Source: Muricoccus nepalensis (GTDB taxonomy: Bacteria > Pseudomonadota > Alphaproteobacteria > Acetobacterales > Acetobacteraceae). Taken from it: a DNA stretch of 64,000 nt. The notes beneath the pieces are model-generated. The model was not told the origin of the DNA. It made no database searches and worked only from the letters and a program-made list of their open reading frames with translations. Shown here piece after piece: positions 8,659-16,487 of the stretch. The stretch's first letter is position 1. Each line of letters opens with the position of its first letter. Location of the stretch: contig NZ_RCZP01000001.1 in NCBI RefSeq assembly GCF_006438825.1, forward strand, positions 249,056-313,055, given 5' to 3'. Both the position numbers and the translations under genes were made by a program.

Positions 8659-10962
8659 TCACGACTTGGCCCGCTCCACCTGCTCGATACCAGGGAGGGA
8701 GCGGAGCGCCGCGATGACGCTCGACAGGTGGCGGAGGTCCTTCACCTCGAGGTCCACGTTCAGCTCGGCGAAGTCGGCGGCGCGGTGGAGGAAGCGCAGC
8801 GACTGGATGCGGGCGTCCTGCTTGGCGATGGCGGTGGTCATGCCCGCGATGGCCGGCCCCTCGTTGGAGGTGACGACCGAGAGGCGGGCGACGTGCTCCC
8901 CGGCCGCGCCCGGCTGGGTGTCCCAGTCGACGTCGATGAAGCGCTCGGGCGTCGCCGCGAAGGCCTCCAGCGTGTGGCATTCCTGCTTGTGGATGGTGAC
9001 CCCCCGGCCGGTGGAGACGATGCCGACGATCCGGTCGCCGGGCACGGGGTGGCAGCAGCCGGCGAAGCTGACGGCCATGCCGGAGACGAGGCCGGTGATG
9101 CCGTGGGCGACCTCCCTCTCCCGCGGGCCGCGCGCGACGGTCGATCCCGGCTTGCCGCGGGCGCGGGTGAGGGCGAGCGCCTCGAGGCCGGAGACCGCCG
9201 GGCGCGGCGGGCCGCGGAGCTCGGGCACGGCGGCGTGGAGGACGTCGCGCGCCGTGATGTTGCCGTTCCCGACGGCGATGCAGAGCTCCTCGAAGCCCGG
9301 CTGCTTGAGGGCCTTCACCGCGGGCTCGGCGATGCGCTCGGAGAAGTCGAGCCCCTCCTGGCGGAAGGCGCGGGCGATGGCCTGGCGGCCGTTCTCGCGG
9401 CTCTCCTCGCGCTGGCGGGCCAGCACCGTCCGCCGGATGCGGGCGCGCGCCTTGCCGGTGACGACGAAGCGCTCCCAGGCCGGGTTGGGCGTGCCGCCGC
9501 GGGCGGTGATGATCTCGACCTGATCGCCGTTCTCGAGCTGGTGGCGCAGCGGCACGATGCGGCCGTTGATCTTCGCGCCGACGCAGCTGTCCCCGATCTG
9601 GGAATGGACGTGGTAGGCGAAGTCCACGGGCGTCGCCCCGCGGGGCATGGCGATGAGGTCGCCCTTGGGCGTGAAGCAGAACACCTGGTCCTGGTGGAGG
9701 GCCAGCTTCGTGTTCTCGAGGAAGTCCTGCGCCTCGCCGGCGTTCTCCAGGATCTCCAGCAGGTCCTTCACCCAGGGGAAGCGCTTGCGGTCCCGCGCCG
9801 CGTTCACCACGCCGTCCGGGCCCTGCTTGTAGATCCAGTGGGCGGCGACGCCGAACTCCGCGACCTCGTGCATCTCCGGCGTGCGGATCTGCACCTCGAT
9901 CTTGGCGTTCCGCCGCTCGGGCACCGTCACCCCGGTGTGCAGGGACTGGTAGCCGTTGGGCTTGGGGGTGGAGATGTAGTCCTTGAAGCGGCCGGGCACG
10001 ACGCGGTAGGCCGAGTGCACCGCCCCCAGCGCCGCGTAGCAGTTCGCCTTGTCGTCGGTGATGACCCGGAAGGCCATGATGTCCGAGAGCTGCTCGAACT
10101 CGACCTTCTTGGAGTGCATCTTGAGCCAGATGCCGTAGGCGGACTTCTCGCGGCCCTGGATGTCGATCACCGGCACGTCGCCGTCCCGCAGGCGCCGGCG
10201 GAGGTCCTCGGCGATCTCGGCGATGAGGTCCGCGCCCTGCCCGCGCAGGAAGGCGAGGCGGGCGGTGATGGTCTGGGAGGCGTCGGGCTGGAGCTCCCGG
10301 AAGGCGCGGTCCTCCAGCTCGTCCTTGACGGCCTGCATGCCGATGCGCTCGGCCAGCGGCGCGTAGATCTCCATCGTCTCCCGCGCCGTGCGCTCGCGCC
10401 GGTGCTGCTGAGGGACGAAGTGCAGCGTCCGCATGTTGTGCGTGCGGTCGGCGAGCTTGACCAGCAGGACCCGGATGTCCTCGCTCATGGCCAGCACCAG
10501 CTTGCGGAAGTTCTCGGCCTGCTTCGTGCGCTCGGACTGGAGCTCGAGGCGCGTCAGCTTCGTCACGCCGTCGACCAGCCGCGCCACCTCGGGCCCGAAG
10601 TCCCGGGTCAGGCTGGCGAGGGTGATGCCGGTGTCCTCCACGGTGTCGTGGAGGAGGGCGGTGACGATGCTGGCGGCGTCCAGCCGGTAGCCCGCGAGGA
10701 TGTTCGCGACGGCGACGGGGTGGCCGATATAGGGGTCGCCGTTGTCGCGCTTCTGCTCGCGGTGGGCGGCCTCGGCGACGCGGTAGGCCTTCTCGATCAG
10801 CGCCCCGTCGGCCCGGGGGTCGTAGCCCGTGACGAGAGCGGCGAGGGCGCGGCCGGGGTCGGCCTCCAGCCCCTCGGGCGCGCGGCTGGCCACGCCCTCG
10901 GGCGCCCGGAGGGGGCCCGTGGCGGCACCGGGAAGGAAGGAGCTCCCGGCGCCGTCGGTCAT
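8659..10962 (-). CDS. rsh: Bifunctional (p)ppGpp synthetase/hydrolase (Rsh)
   Basis: Makes and degrades the stringent-response alarmones; 767 aa. The HD hydrolase domain is intact (His81 in GHP; LLHDTVEDT with His105-Asp106), so hydrolysis should be active. The synthetase domain (about 260-370) has RFKDYISTPKPNGYQSLHT at 325-343 and EVQIRT at 356-361. A TGS domain follows (about 427-487, VFCFTPKGDLIAMPRGATPV), then a C-terminal ACT domain (about 690-767). This is the single long Rsh typical of alphaproteobacteria. It lies 22 nt downstream of rpoZ, so both are probably on one transcript. Confidence 0.95.
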   Translation of the reverse strand: MTDGAGSSFLPGAATGPLRAPEGVASRAPEGLEADPGRALAALVTGYDPRADGALIEKAYRVAEAAHREQKRDNGDPYIGHPVAVANILAGYRLDAASIVTALLHDTVEDTGITLASLTRDFGPEVARLVDGVTKLTRLELQSERTKQAENFRKLVLAMSEDIRVLLVKLADRTHNMRTLHFVPQQHRRERTARETMEIYAPLAERIGMQAVKDELEDRAFRELQPDASQTITARLAFLRGQGADLIAEIAEDLRRRLRDGDVPVIDIQGREKSAYGIWLKMHSKKVEFEQLSDIMAFRVITDDKANCYAALGAVHSAYRVVPGRFKDYISTPKPNGYQSLHTGVTVPERRNAKIEVQIRTPEMHEVAEFGVAAHWIYKQGPDGVVNAARDRKRFPWVKDLLEILENAGEAQDFLENTKLALHQDQVFCFTPKGDLIAMPRGATPVDFAYHVHSQIGDSCVGAKINGRIVPLRHQLENGDQVEIITARGGTPNPAWERFVVTGKARARIRRTVLARQREESRENGRQAIARAFRQEGLDFSERIAEPAVKALKQPGFEELCIAVGNGNITARDVLHAAVPELRGPPRPAVSGLEALALTRARGKPGSTVARGPREREVAHGITGLVSGMAVSFAGCCHPVPGDRIVGIVSTGRGVTIHKQECHTLEAFAATPERFIDVDWDTQPGAAGEHVARLSVVTSNEGPAIAGMTTAIAKQDARIQSLRFLHRAADFAELNVDLEVKDLRHLSSVIAALRSLPGIEQVERAKS

Positions 10963-10984
10963 GGGGTGCTGCGGCGGTGCGCGG

Positions 10985-11383
10985 TCAGCGGCGGCCGCCG
11001 AGCTCGGCCGCGATGGCGGCCTCGAGGTCGTCGCCGGACATGTCCTCGACCTGCATGCCCGCCTCGTTCGCGCTCTCCTCGGTCACGTCCATGACGCCGA
11101 AGATGTTCTCGTCGGTGGCGATGAGGTCGATCACCTCCTCCTCGACGGGCTCCGGCTCCGGGGCGCGGAGGAGCGACTTGATGATGTCCTGCTCGAGGCC
11201 GTCGAGCTCGACCGTCTGCTCGGCGATCTCGCGGAGCGCGATGACGGGGTTCTTGTCGTTGTCGCGGTCGATCGTCAGCTCGTCACCGCGCGAGATGGCG
11301 CGGGCGCGCTGGGCGGCGAGGAGGACGAGGTCGAAGCGGTTGGGAACCTGGAGGATGCAGTCCTCGACCGTGACGCGGGCCAT
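10985..11383 (-). CDS. rpoZ: DNA-directed RNA polymerase omega subunit
   Basis: Small polymerase subunit that supports beta-prime folding and forms part of a ppGpp site. 132 aa: [20 protein letters not shown] is the standard start and [20 protein letters not shown] the core. The tail beyond residue about 85 is long and acidic ([19 protein letters not shown]), as in other alphaproteobacteria. An AAAGGGAG ribosome-binding site precedes the ATG. It heads the rpoZ-rsh-acpS-lepB-rnc-era run. Confidence 0.96.
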   Translation of the reverse strand: MARVTVEDCILQVPNRFDLVLLAAQRARAISRGDELTIDRDNDKNPVIALREIAEQTVELDGLEQDIIKSLLRAPEPEPVEEEVIDLIATDENIFGVMDVTEESANEAGMQVEDMSGDDLEAAIAAELGGRR

Positions 11384-11432
11384 GGCGGACTCCCTTTAGC
11401 TGTGCACGGGGCTGTGTACGGGGCGAAAGGGT

Positions 11433-11461
11433 GAAATAGAGACGCGGCGCACCAAAGGCAA
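11433..11461 (-). promoter_or_regulatory. Candidate sigma-70 promoter for rpoZ
   Basis: On the minus strand, TTGCCT (11456-11461) and TATTTC (11433-11438) are separated by exactly 17 nt, in a locally AT-richer stretch about 50 nt upstream of the rpoZ start. The -35 box is a reasonable match; the -10 box is weak. Predicted by eye only. Confidence 0.4.
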
Positions 11462-11479
11462 GGCCGCGCCGGCACGAGC

Positions 11480-11992
11480 CTATCCCGCCGGGCGCATGGG
11501 TGCGTCCGGGAGGGCAAGGAGCATTTCGGTGACGCTACGTCCGCTCGCCGGGTCCGTCCAGCCCGGGAAGACCTCCCGCAGGGGCTCCAGCACGAAGCGG
11601 CGGAGATGGGCGCGGGGGTGGGGAAGGACGGGGTCCGGCGCCGTGCGGAGGAGGCGGCCTATGGCCACGATGTCGAGGTCGAGCGTACGGGGCGCGTTCG
11701 GGTAGGGGCGCACCCGCCCGGCGGCGGCCTCGATCGCCTGCAGGGCGGCCAGCAGCGCGGCCGGGTCCGCCTCCCCCCGCAGCCGGGCGACGCCGTTCAC
11801 GTACCAGGGGCTGGCGGGATCCGGCGGCTCGGGCGCCGTTTCCCACCAGCGGGAGACGGCGACCAGCGAGAGGCCGAGGAGGCCGTCCAGCGTCCCCGCC
11901 GCCCGCCGGCAGGTGGCCAGCGGCGCCGCGCCGTCGGTCCCCGGCAGGTTGGCGCCGATGGCGACGAGGATGTCGCCCCCGCCCTCAGGAAT
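11480..11992 (-). CDS. folK: HPPK, 2-amino-4-hydroxy-6-hydroxymethyldihydropteridine pyrophosphokinase (apparent ATT start)
   Basis: Transfers pyrophosphate from ATP to the pterin in folate synthesis. The family-like region begins ILVAIGANLPGT and includes SRWWETAPEPPD and the signature PNAPRTLDLDIVAIG. No ATG, GTG or TTG lies in frame before this conserved start. The nearest plausible initiation codon is ATT at 11990-11992, seven nt after a near-perfect Shine-Dalgarno (AAGGAGG), which gives 170 aa, the usual HPPK length. The ATT lies inside the last codons of the upstream molybdoenzyme gene, 8 nt overlapping. A GTG at 11800 would remove the N-terminal 64 residues, including the ATP-side fold, and is unlikely. 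Confidence 0.85.
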   Translation of the reverse strand: MPEGGGDILVAIGANLPGTDGAAPLATCRRAAGTLDGLLGLSLVAVSRWWETAPEPPDPASPWYVNGVARLRGEADPAALLAALQAIEAAAGRVRPYPNAPRTLDLDIVAIGRLLRTAPDPVLPHPRAHLRRFVLEPLREVFPGWTDPASGRSVTEMLLALPDAPMRPAG

Positions 11993-12659
11993 AGCGCTCC
12001 TCCTTCCAGGGGTCGCCGCGCTCGTGGTAGCCGCGGACCTCCCAGAAGCCGGGCCGGTCCTCGGCGATGAGGGTGATCCGGCGGATCCACTTCGGGCTCT
12101 TCCAGAGGTAGAGGTGCGGCACGACCAAGCGCAGCGGGCCGCCGTGCTGGCGGGTCAGCGGCCGGCCCTCCCAGTGGGTCGCGAGGAGGTTCTCGGGCCG
12201 GGCGATGTCGTCGAGCGGCAGGTTCGTCGTGTAGCCGTCATGCGACTCCATCGTCACGAAGCGCGCCTCCGGGCGGGGCTCGGCCCGGGCGAGGAGGTCG
12301 ATGACGGCGATGCCCCGCCAGTCGTTGTCGTAGCGCGACCACTGGGTGACGCAGTGGATGTCGTTGCGGCGCTCCTCCTGCGGCAGCGCCATCAGCTCCG
12401 CCCAGGAGAGGGAGAGCGGGTTCGCCACGAGGCCGTCGATGTCGAGCCGGGCGGCGGCCTCGGCGACGGCGGGCTGGATGCCGAGGTCCAGCACCGGCCA
12501 GTCCGTGACGAGGCGCTGCCCCGGCGGCAGGCGGTCCCGCTCCGGGTCGCCCGCGGTGCCCGTCAGCAGCCGCCCCTCCTCCGCCCAGCGCTGCTTGGTG
12601 CGGACGAGCTTCTCCTTGATGCCTTCCGGCGTGCCCTCAGGGCGGCTGCTCTCGGTCAT
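11985..12659 (-). CDS. Sulfite-oxidase-like molybdopterin oxidoreductase (cytosolic)
   Basis: 224 aa from the ATG at 12659 (MTESSRPEGTPEGIKEKLVR); a TTG 12 codons upstream is possible but less convincing. It belongs to the oxidoreductase molybdopterin-binding family. The Mo-ligand Cys is Cys103 in RNDIHCVTQWSRYDNDW, and later blocks are HDGYTTNLPLDD, QHGGPLRLVVPHLYLWKSPK and WEVRGYHERGDPW. There is no Tat signal, no haem domain and no MsrQ partner nearby, so it is not MsrP. The substrate is unknown. Its 3' end supplies the ribosome-binding site of folK. Confidence 0.85.
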   Translation of the reverse strand: MTESSRPEGTPEGIKEKLVRTKQRWAEEGRLLTGTAGDPERDRLPPGQRLVTDWPVLDLGIQPAVAEAAARLDIDGLVANPLSLSWAELMALPQEERRNDIHCVTQWSRYDNDWRGIAVIDLLARAEPRPEARFVTMESHDGYTTNLPLDDIARPENLLATHWEGRPLTRQHGGPLRLVVPHLYLWKSPKWIRRITLIAEDRPGFWEVRGYHERGDPWKEERYS

Positions 12660-12713
12660 GGCGGGAGAGGTGCCCTCGCCGGGCGCCGGATGCAACAGGG
12701 ACGCGCGCGCCCG

Positions 12714-13586
12714 TCAGGGATGGGCGTCGAGCCAGGCATCGACCGGCGGCCCCCAGGAGGCCTCGCCGCCCCGCCCGTAGAAGAGGTCGTGCCCGTCCCG
12801 GCCGTAGGCCGGAAGCGCGAGGAGCGTGGCGCGGCCGCCGGCGCGGGCGTGGGCGGCGGCCATGGCGGCGACGAGTTCGGTGCCGAAGAAGCTGTCGTTC
12901 GGCGTGTGGAGCCAGAGCACCGGCAGGGCGCCGGGTCCGCCCGCCGCGGCGAGGCGCCCGGTGTCCTCGGCCAGCCGGTCCGGCCGGCAGTTATCGTTGG
13001 GGCGGTCGCCGCGCCGCCCACCGCGGCCAGGGGCGACGGCGACCACCGCCGAGACGCCGGGCGGCGGGTCGGCGGCGAGCGCCAGCGTGCCCCATCCGCC
13101 GGCGGACTGGCCGATCACGGCGATGCCCTCCGGCGCGACCTCCGGCCGGGCCCGGGCGGCCGCGACGGCGCCGCGGATGTCGCGGCCGGTCTCCCGCGCG
13201 GCGCCGGCGTAGTCGGGGCTCTCGCAGGCGCCGAAGCCCTCCATCCAGGGCCCCTCGTCCGCGCCGTAGCCGCGCCGCAGCGGCGCGAGCACCGCCTGGC
13301 CGCGCGCGAGGAAGTGCCGCGCGATCGCCGAGCCGCAAGGAAGAAGGGCGTAGCGCGCCCGCGCGGCCCGGTCCGCCCCGGGGGAGCCGTGGTTGACCAC
13401 GACCAGGCGGGCGGGTCCGCCGCCCGCGCGGGGCGGGGGAAGGCAGAGGCGGGCCTGGATGGGACGGAGGGCGCCGCCCGGCTCCGCCACCGCCGCGGTG
13501 ATCACCTCCCCCTCCCCGGGCGGCCCGCCCCCGCAGGCCGCGAGGAGGAGGGCCGCGCCGATGAAGAGGGCGGAACGGCCGATCAT
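12714..13586 (-). CDS. Lipoprotein with alpha/beta-hydrolase (dienelactone-hydrolase-like) fold
   Basis: 290 aa from the ATG at 13586. The N-terminus MIGRSALFIGAALLLAAC is a lipoprotein signal with lipidation Cys18. The mature protein has an alpha/beta-hydrolase pattern: LVVVNHGSPG (oxyanion region), the nucleophile elbow GQSAGG, an acid-strand region LWLHTPNDSFFG with a candidate Asp, and a late YGRDGHDLF with a candidate catalytic His. The substrate is unknown. An alternative ATG 24 codons upstream would bury the signal peptide. The gene is divergent from the RND efflux operon, with a 70-bp gap. I see no sign that it regulates the pump. Confidence 0.7.
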   Translation of the reverse strand: MIGRSALFIGAALLLAACGGGPPGEGEVITAAVAEPGGALRPIQARLCLPPPRAGGGPARLVVVNHGSPGADRAARARYALLPCGSAIARHFLARGQAVLAPLRRGYGADEGPWMEGFGACESPDYAGAARETGRDIRGAVAAARARPEVAPEGIAVIGQSAGGWGTLALAADPPPGVSAVVAVAPGRGGRRGDRPNDNCRPDRLAEDTGRLAAAGGPGALPVLWLHTPNDSFFGTELVAAMAAAHARAGGRATLLALPAYGRDGHDLFYGRGGEASWGPPVDAWLDAHP

Positions 13587-13656
13587 GCCCAGATAGGGAG
13601 GAGCGCGGGACGGGGCCGCCCCGTTCCGCGGCATCGGTGGCGAAGGGTAACGAGGC

Positions 13657-15162
13657 ATGGGGTCATGGCGGGATCCGTCCTACTATAAGAGGGTGCAAGA
13701 CGCGATTTCACGGACCTGCCCTCCCCGCGCCACGCGACGGGGCACCACCCGGCTCATGCTCGGGGCGGCCCTCGGCGCGCTCCCGGCGGGCTGCGCCCTC
13801 CTGCCGGACGGCATCCCCGGCCTCGCGATCGGCCCCGACCGCTTCCGCGAGGCCGGGCGCGACGCGCCCGCCGCCTGGCCCGACCCGGACTGGTGGCGCG
13901 GCTTCGGCTCGGCCGAGCTCGACCGGCTGATGGCGCGCATGGCCGCCCAGAACCTCGACCTCGCCCAGGCCCAGGCCCGGGTGCGGCAGGCGGACGCCTC
14001 GGCGCAGATCGCGGGCTCGGCCCTCCTGCCGCAGGTGACGGCCGGGGGCGACACCCAGCGCAGCCGGACGGGGCGGGGCGGCACGGCCGTGCGCCGCTAC
14101 TCCGTGGACCTCGCCGCGAGCTACGAGATCGACCTCTGGGGGCGGAACCGGAACAACCTCGAGGCCGCGCGCCTCTCGGCCCAGGCGCAGCGCTTCGACC
14201 TCGGCACCACGCTCATCACGACCGAGGCCTCGGTCGCGAACACCTACTTCACGATCCTGGAGGCCCGGAACGCGCTCCGCATCCAGGAGGAGAACCTGCG
14301 GGCGGCCCGTCGGGTCCTTGCCGTGATCCGCCAGCAGGTGGCGGCCGGCACCGCGACGGGGCTCGACCTCGCGCAGCAGGAGACCGTCGTGGCCCAGCAG
14401 GAGGCGGCGGTGCCGCCGCTGCGCCAGGCGGTGGCGCAGAACGCGGCCTCGCTGGCCGTACTGATCGGGGCGGCGCCGGTGGAGCTGGACGTGATCGGCG
14501 AGGGCTTCGAGGGCCTCGACGTCCCCTCCCCTGCCCCCGGCCTGCCGACCGCCCTCCTCGCCCGGCGCCCCGACGTCCTCGCCTCCGAGGCGGCGCTCGC
14601 GGCGGCCAACGCGGATGTCGCGGTGGCGCGGGCGGCGTTGCTTCCCAATATCACCCTCTCGGCCCAGGGCGGCTTCGCCTCGGCGCTGGCCGGGACGCTG
14701 CTCCGGCCGGAGGCGCAGTTCTACAGCATCGCCGCCAGCCTCACGCAGAGCGTGTTCGACGCGGGCGCCATCCGCGGGCGGATCGCCTTCTCTCAGGCCC
14801 AGGCCGAGGAGCTCCTGGCGGCCTACCGCCAGGCGATCCTCTCGGCCCTCTCGGACGCGGAGGGGGCGCTGGCGGCGCTGCGGGAGACGACGGAGCAGGA
14901 GCGCCTCCTCGCCGAGGCGGAGCGCCGGGCGGCGCGCGCCTACTCGATCGCGGAGGAGCAGTTGCGGGGCGGGATCATCAACCTCATCACCTTGCTGAAC
15001 ACGCAGCTCACGCTGTTCACGGCGCGGCGGAACCTCTCCCGCGGGCGGCTGCTGCGCTTCCAGGCGGCGGTGGGGCTGTTCCGCGCCCTCGGCGGCGGCT
15101 GGGGGCCTGGGGCGGGCGGGCTGAGGGTATCGTCGGCGGGAATTTCGGGGGGCGGCCGATGA
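13657..15162 (+). CDS. Outer-membrane efflux lipoprotein (NodT/TolC family)
   Basis: Outer-membrane channel of the adjacent RND pump; 501 aa from the ATG at 13657. A basic stretch (RATRRGTTRL) precedes the hydrophobic MLGAALGALPAGCALL with a lipobox-like PAGC, so it is probably lipidated. The two outer-membrane-efflux repeats are recognisable by SYEIDLWGRNRNNLEAARLS and, in the second half, SLTQSVFDAGAIRGRI. The start is uncertain: GTG at 13693 would also keep the basic region, whereas ATG at 13756 leaves no positive n-region. The gene leads the four-gene efflux operon and overlaps the next gene by ATGA. Confidence 0.88.
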   Translation: MGSWRDPSYYKRVQDAISRTCPPRATRRGTTRLMLGAALGALPAGCALLPDGIPGLAIGPDRFREAGRDAPAAWPDPDWWRGFGSAELDRLMARMAAQNLDLAQAQARVRQADASAQIAGSALLPQVTAGGDTQRSRTGRGGTAVRRYSVDLAASYEIDLWGRNRNNLEAARLSAQAQRFDLGTTLITTEASVANTYFTILEARNALRIQEENLRAARRVLAVIRQQVAAGTATGLDLAQQETVVAQQEAAVPPLRQAVAQNAASLAVLIGAAPVELDVIGEGFEGLDVPSPAPGLPTALLARRPDVLASEAALAAANADVAVARAALLPNITLSAQGGFASALAGTLLRPEAQFYSIAASLTQSVFDAGAIRGRIAFSQAQAEELLAAYRQAILSALSDAEGALAALRETTEQERLLAEAERRAARAYSIAEEQLRGGIINLITLLNTQLTLFTARRNLSRGRLLRFQAAVGLFRALGGGWGPGAGGLRVSSAGISGGGR

Positions 15163-16487
15163 GGCGGCGATTCGGTTGGCTCCTGGCCCTGGTGGTGCTC
15201 GCGGGCGCCGGCGGGGCGGGCTGGTGGTGGTGGGAGAACCGCGACGCGCGCGACCCCTCGGCCGCCCGCGACCAGATGCAGGCGCAGGGGCCCCAGGGGC
15301 AGTCCGCCGGCCAGGGACCGGGGGCGGCGCGCCAGCGGGGAGCGGGCGGTGGTGCCGGGAGCGGGCGCGGCGGGAGGCCCGGCGGCGGCATCCCCGTGCC
15401 GGTGACGGTCGCCGAGGCCGCGCAGCGGGACGTCGCGCTGACCGTGGACGCGCTCGGCACCGTCCTGCCGCTCGAGAGCGTGGTCGTGCGCACCCAGCTC
15501 GACGGCCAGCTGATGGAGGTGAACTTCCGCGAGGGCCAGGAGGTCGCCAAGGGCGAGGTGCTGGCCCGCATCGACGACCGCGCGGCCCAGGCGGCGCTGC
15601 AGCAGGCCGAGGGCAAGCGCGCCTACGACCAGGCGCAGCTCGCCAACGCGCGGGTGGACCTGCAGCGCTACCAGGGGCTCGCCCAGGGCGCGGGCGTCAC
15701 CCGCCAGCAGCTCGACACGCAGCGCGCCCAGGTGGCGATGCTCGAGGCCCAGGTGCGGCAGGACGACGCGGCGATCGACCAGGCGCGCACGCAGCTCGGC
15801 TTCGCGACCATCCGCGCGCCGCTGGCCGGGCGCGTCGGCATCCGCCAGGTGGACCCCGGCAACATCGTGCGCGGCTCCGACACGAACGGCATCGTCACGG
15901 TCACGCAGATGGCGCCGATCGGCGTCAGCTTCACCCTGCCCCAGCAGGAGCTGCCGCGGTTGCTGCGGGCGCTCGCCGCCGGCCCGGTGCCGGTGGAGAC
16001 GCTGCCCGGCCCCAGCTCCTCCGCCGGCAGCGCGCCAGTCGCGCGCGGCACGGTGCTGACCGTCGACAACGCGGTGGACGCGACGACCGGCACCATCAAG
16101 GCGAAGGCGGTCTTCCCGAACGAGGAGCGCGCGCTCTGGCCCGGCGCCTTCGTGAATCTCCGCCTGCGAATCGAGGTCGTGCCGCAGGCGACGGTGGTGC
16201 CGCTCGTCTCCGTTCAGCGCGGGCCGGACGGGACCTACGCCTTCGTCGTGAAGGAGGACCGGACGGTCGAGCAGCGCCCGGTGACCATCGGGCAGATGAC
16301 GCAGTCGGACGCCGTCGTGCAGTCCGGGCTGCGGCCGGGGGAGCGCGTGGTGACCTCGGGCGGGCTGCGGCTGAGCGCGGGCACGACGGTGGCGCTGGCC
16401 GATGACGCGCCGCCCGGCCGCCCCCCCGGCGGGCGGCCGCGGCGGACGGCCGACGCCCAGGCGCCGGGCTCGGGCACGCCCAATTGA
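15159..16487 (+). CDS. mdtA: RND efflux periplasmic adaptor (MdtA-like)
   Basis: Membrane-fusion protein linking the inner-membrane pumps to the outer-membrane channel; 442 aa. MRRRFGWLLALVVLAGAGGA is the membrane anchor, followed by a Gln/Gly/Ala-rich low-complexity linker (about residues 45-75). The barrel-sandwich halves are VVVRTQLDGQLMEVNFREGQ and IRAPLAGRVGIRQVDPGNIV, separated by an alpha-helical hairpin. A beta-barrel and membrane-proximal domain complete the usual layout. The ATG overlaps the upstream TGA (ATGA), and its own TGA overlaps the TTG of the first pump gene. Confidence 0.9.
   Translation: MRRRFGWLLALVVLAGAGGAGWWWWENRDARDPSAARDQMQAQGPQGQSAGQGPGAARQRGAGGGAGSGRGGRPGGGIPVPVTVAEAAQRDVALTVDALGTVLPLESVVVRTQLDGQLMEVNFREGQEVAKGEVLARIDDRAAQAALQQAEGKRAYDQAQLANARVDLQRYQGLAQGAGVTRQQLDTQRAQVAMLEAQVRQDDAAIDQARTQLGFATIRAPLAGRVGIRQVDPGNIVRGSDTNGIVTVTQMAPIGVSFTLPQQELPRLLRALAAGPVPVETLPGPSSSAGSAPVARGTVLTVDNAVDATTGTIKAKAVFPNEERALWPGAFVNLRLRIEVVPQATVVPLVSVQRGPDGTYAFVVKEDRTVEQRPVTIGQMTQSDAVVQSGLRPGERVVTSGGLRLSAGTTVALADDAPPGRPPGGRPRRTADAQAPGSGTPN

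Noticed and set aside
13893..15158. N-terminal extension of the MdtA-like frame
   Set aside because: It overlaps the outer-membrane factor gene in another frame and is Arg/Gly/Pro-rich; the adaptor has a good ATG with membrane anchor at 15159.
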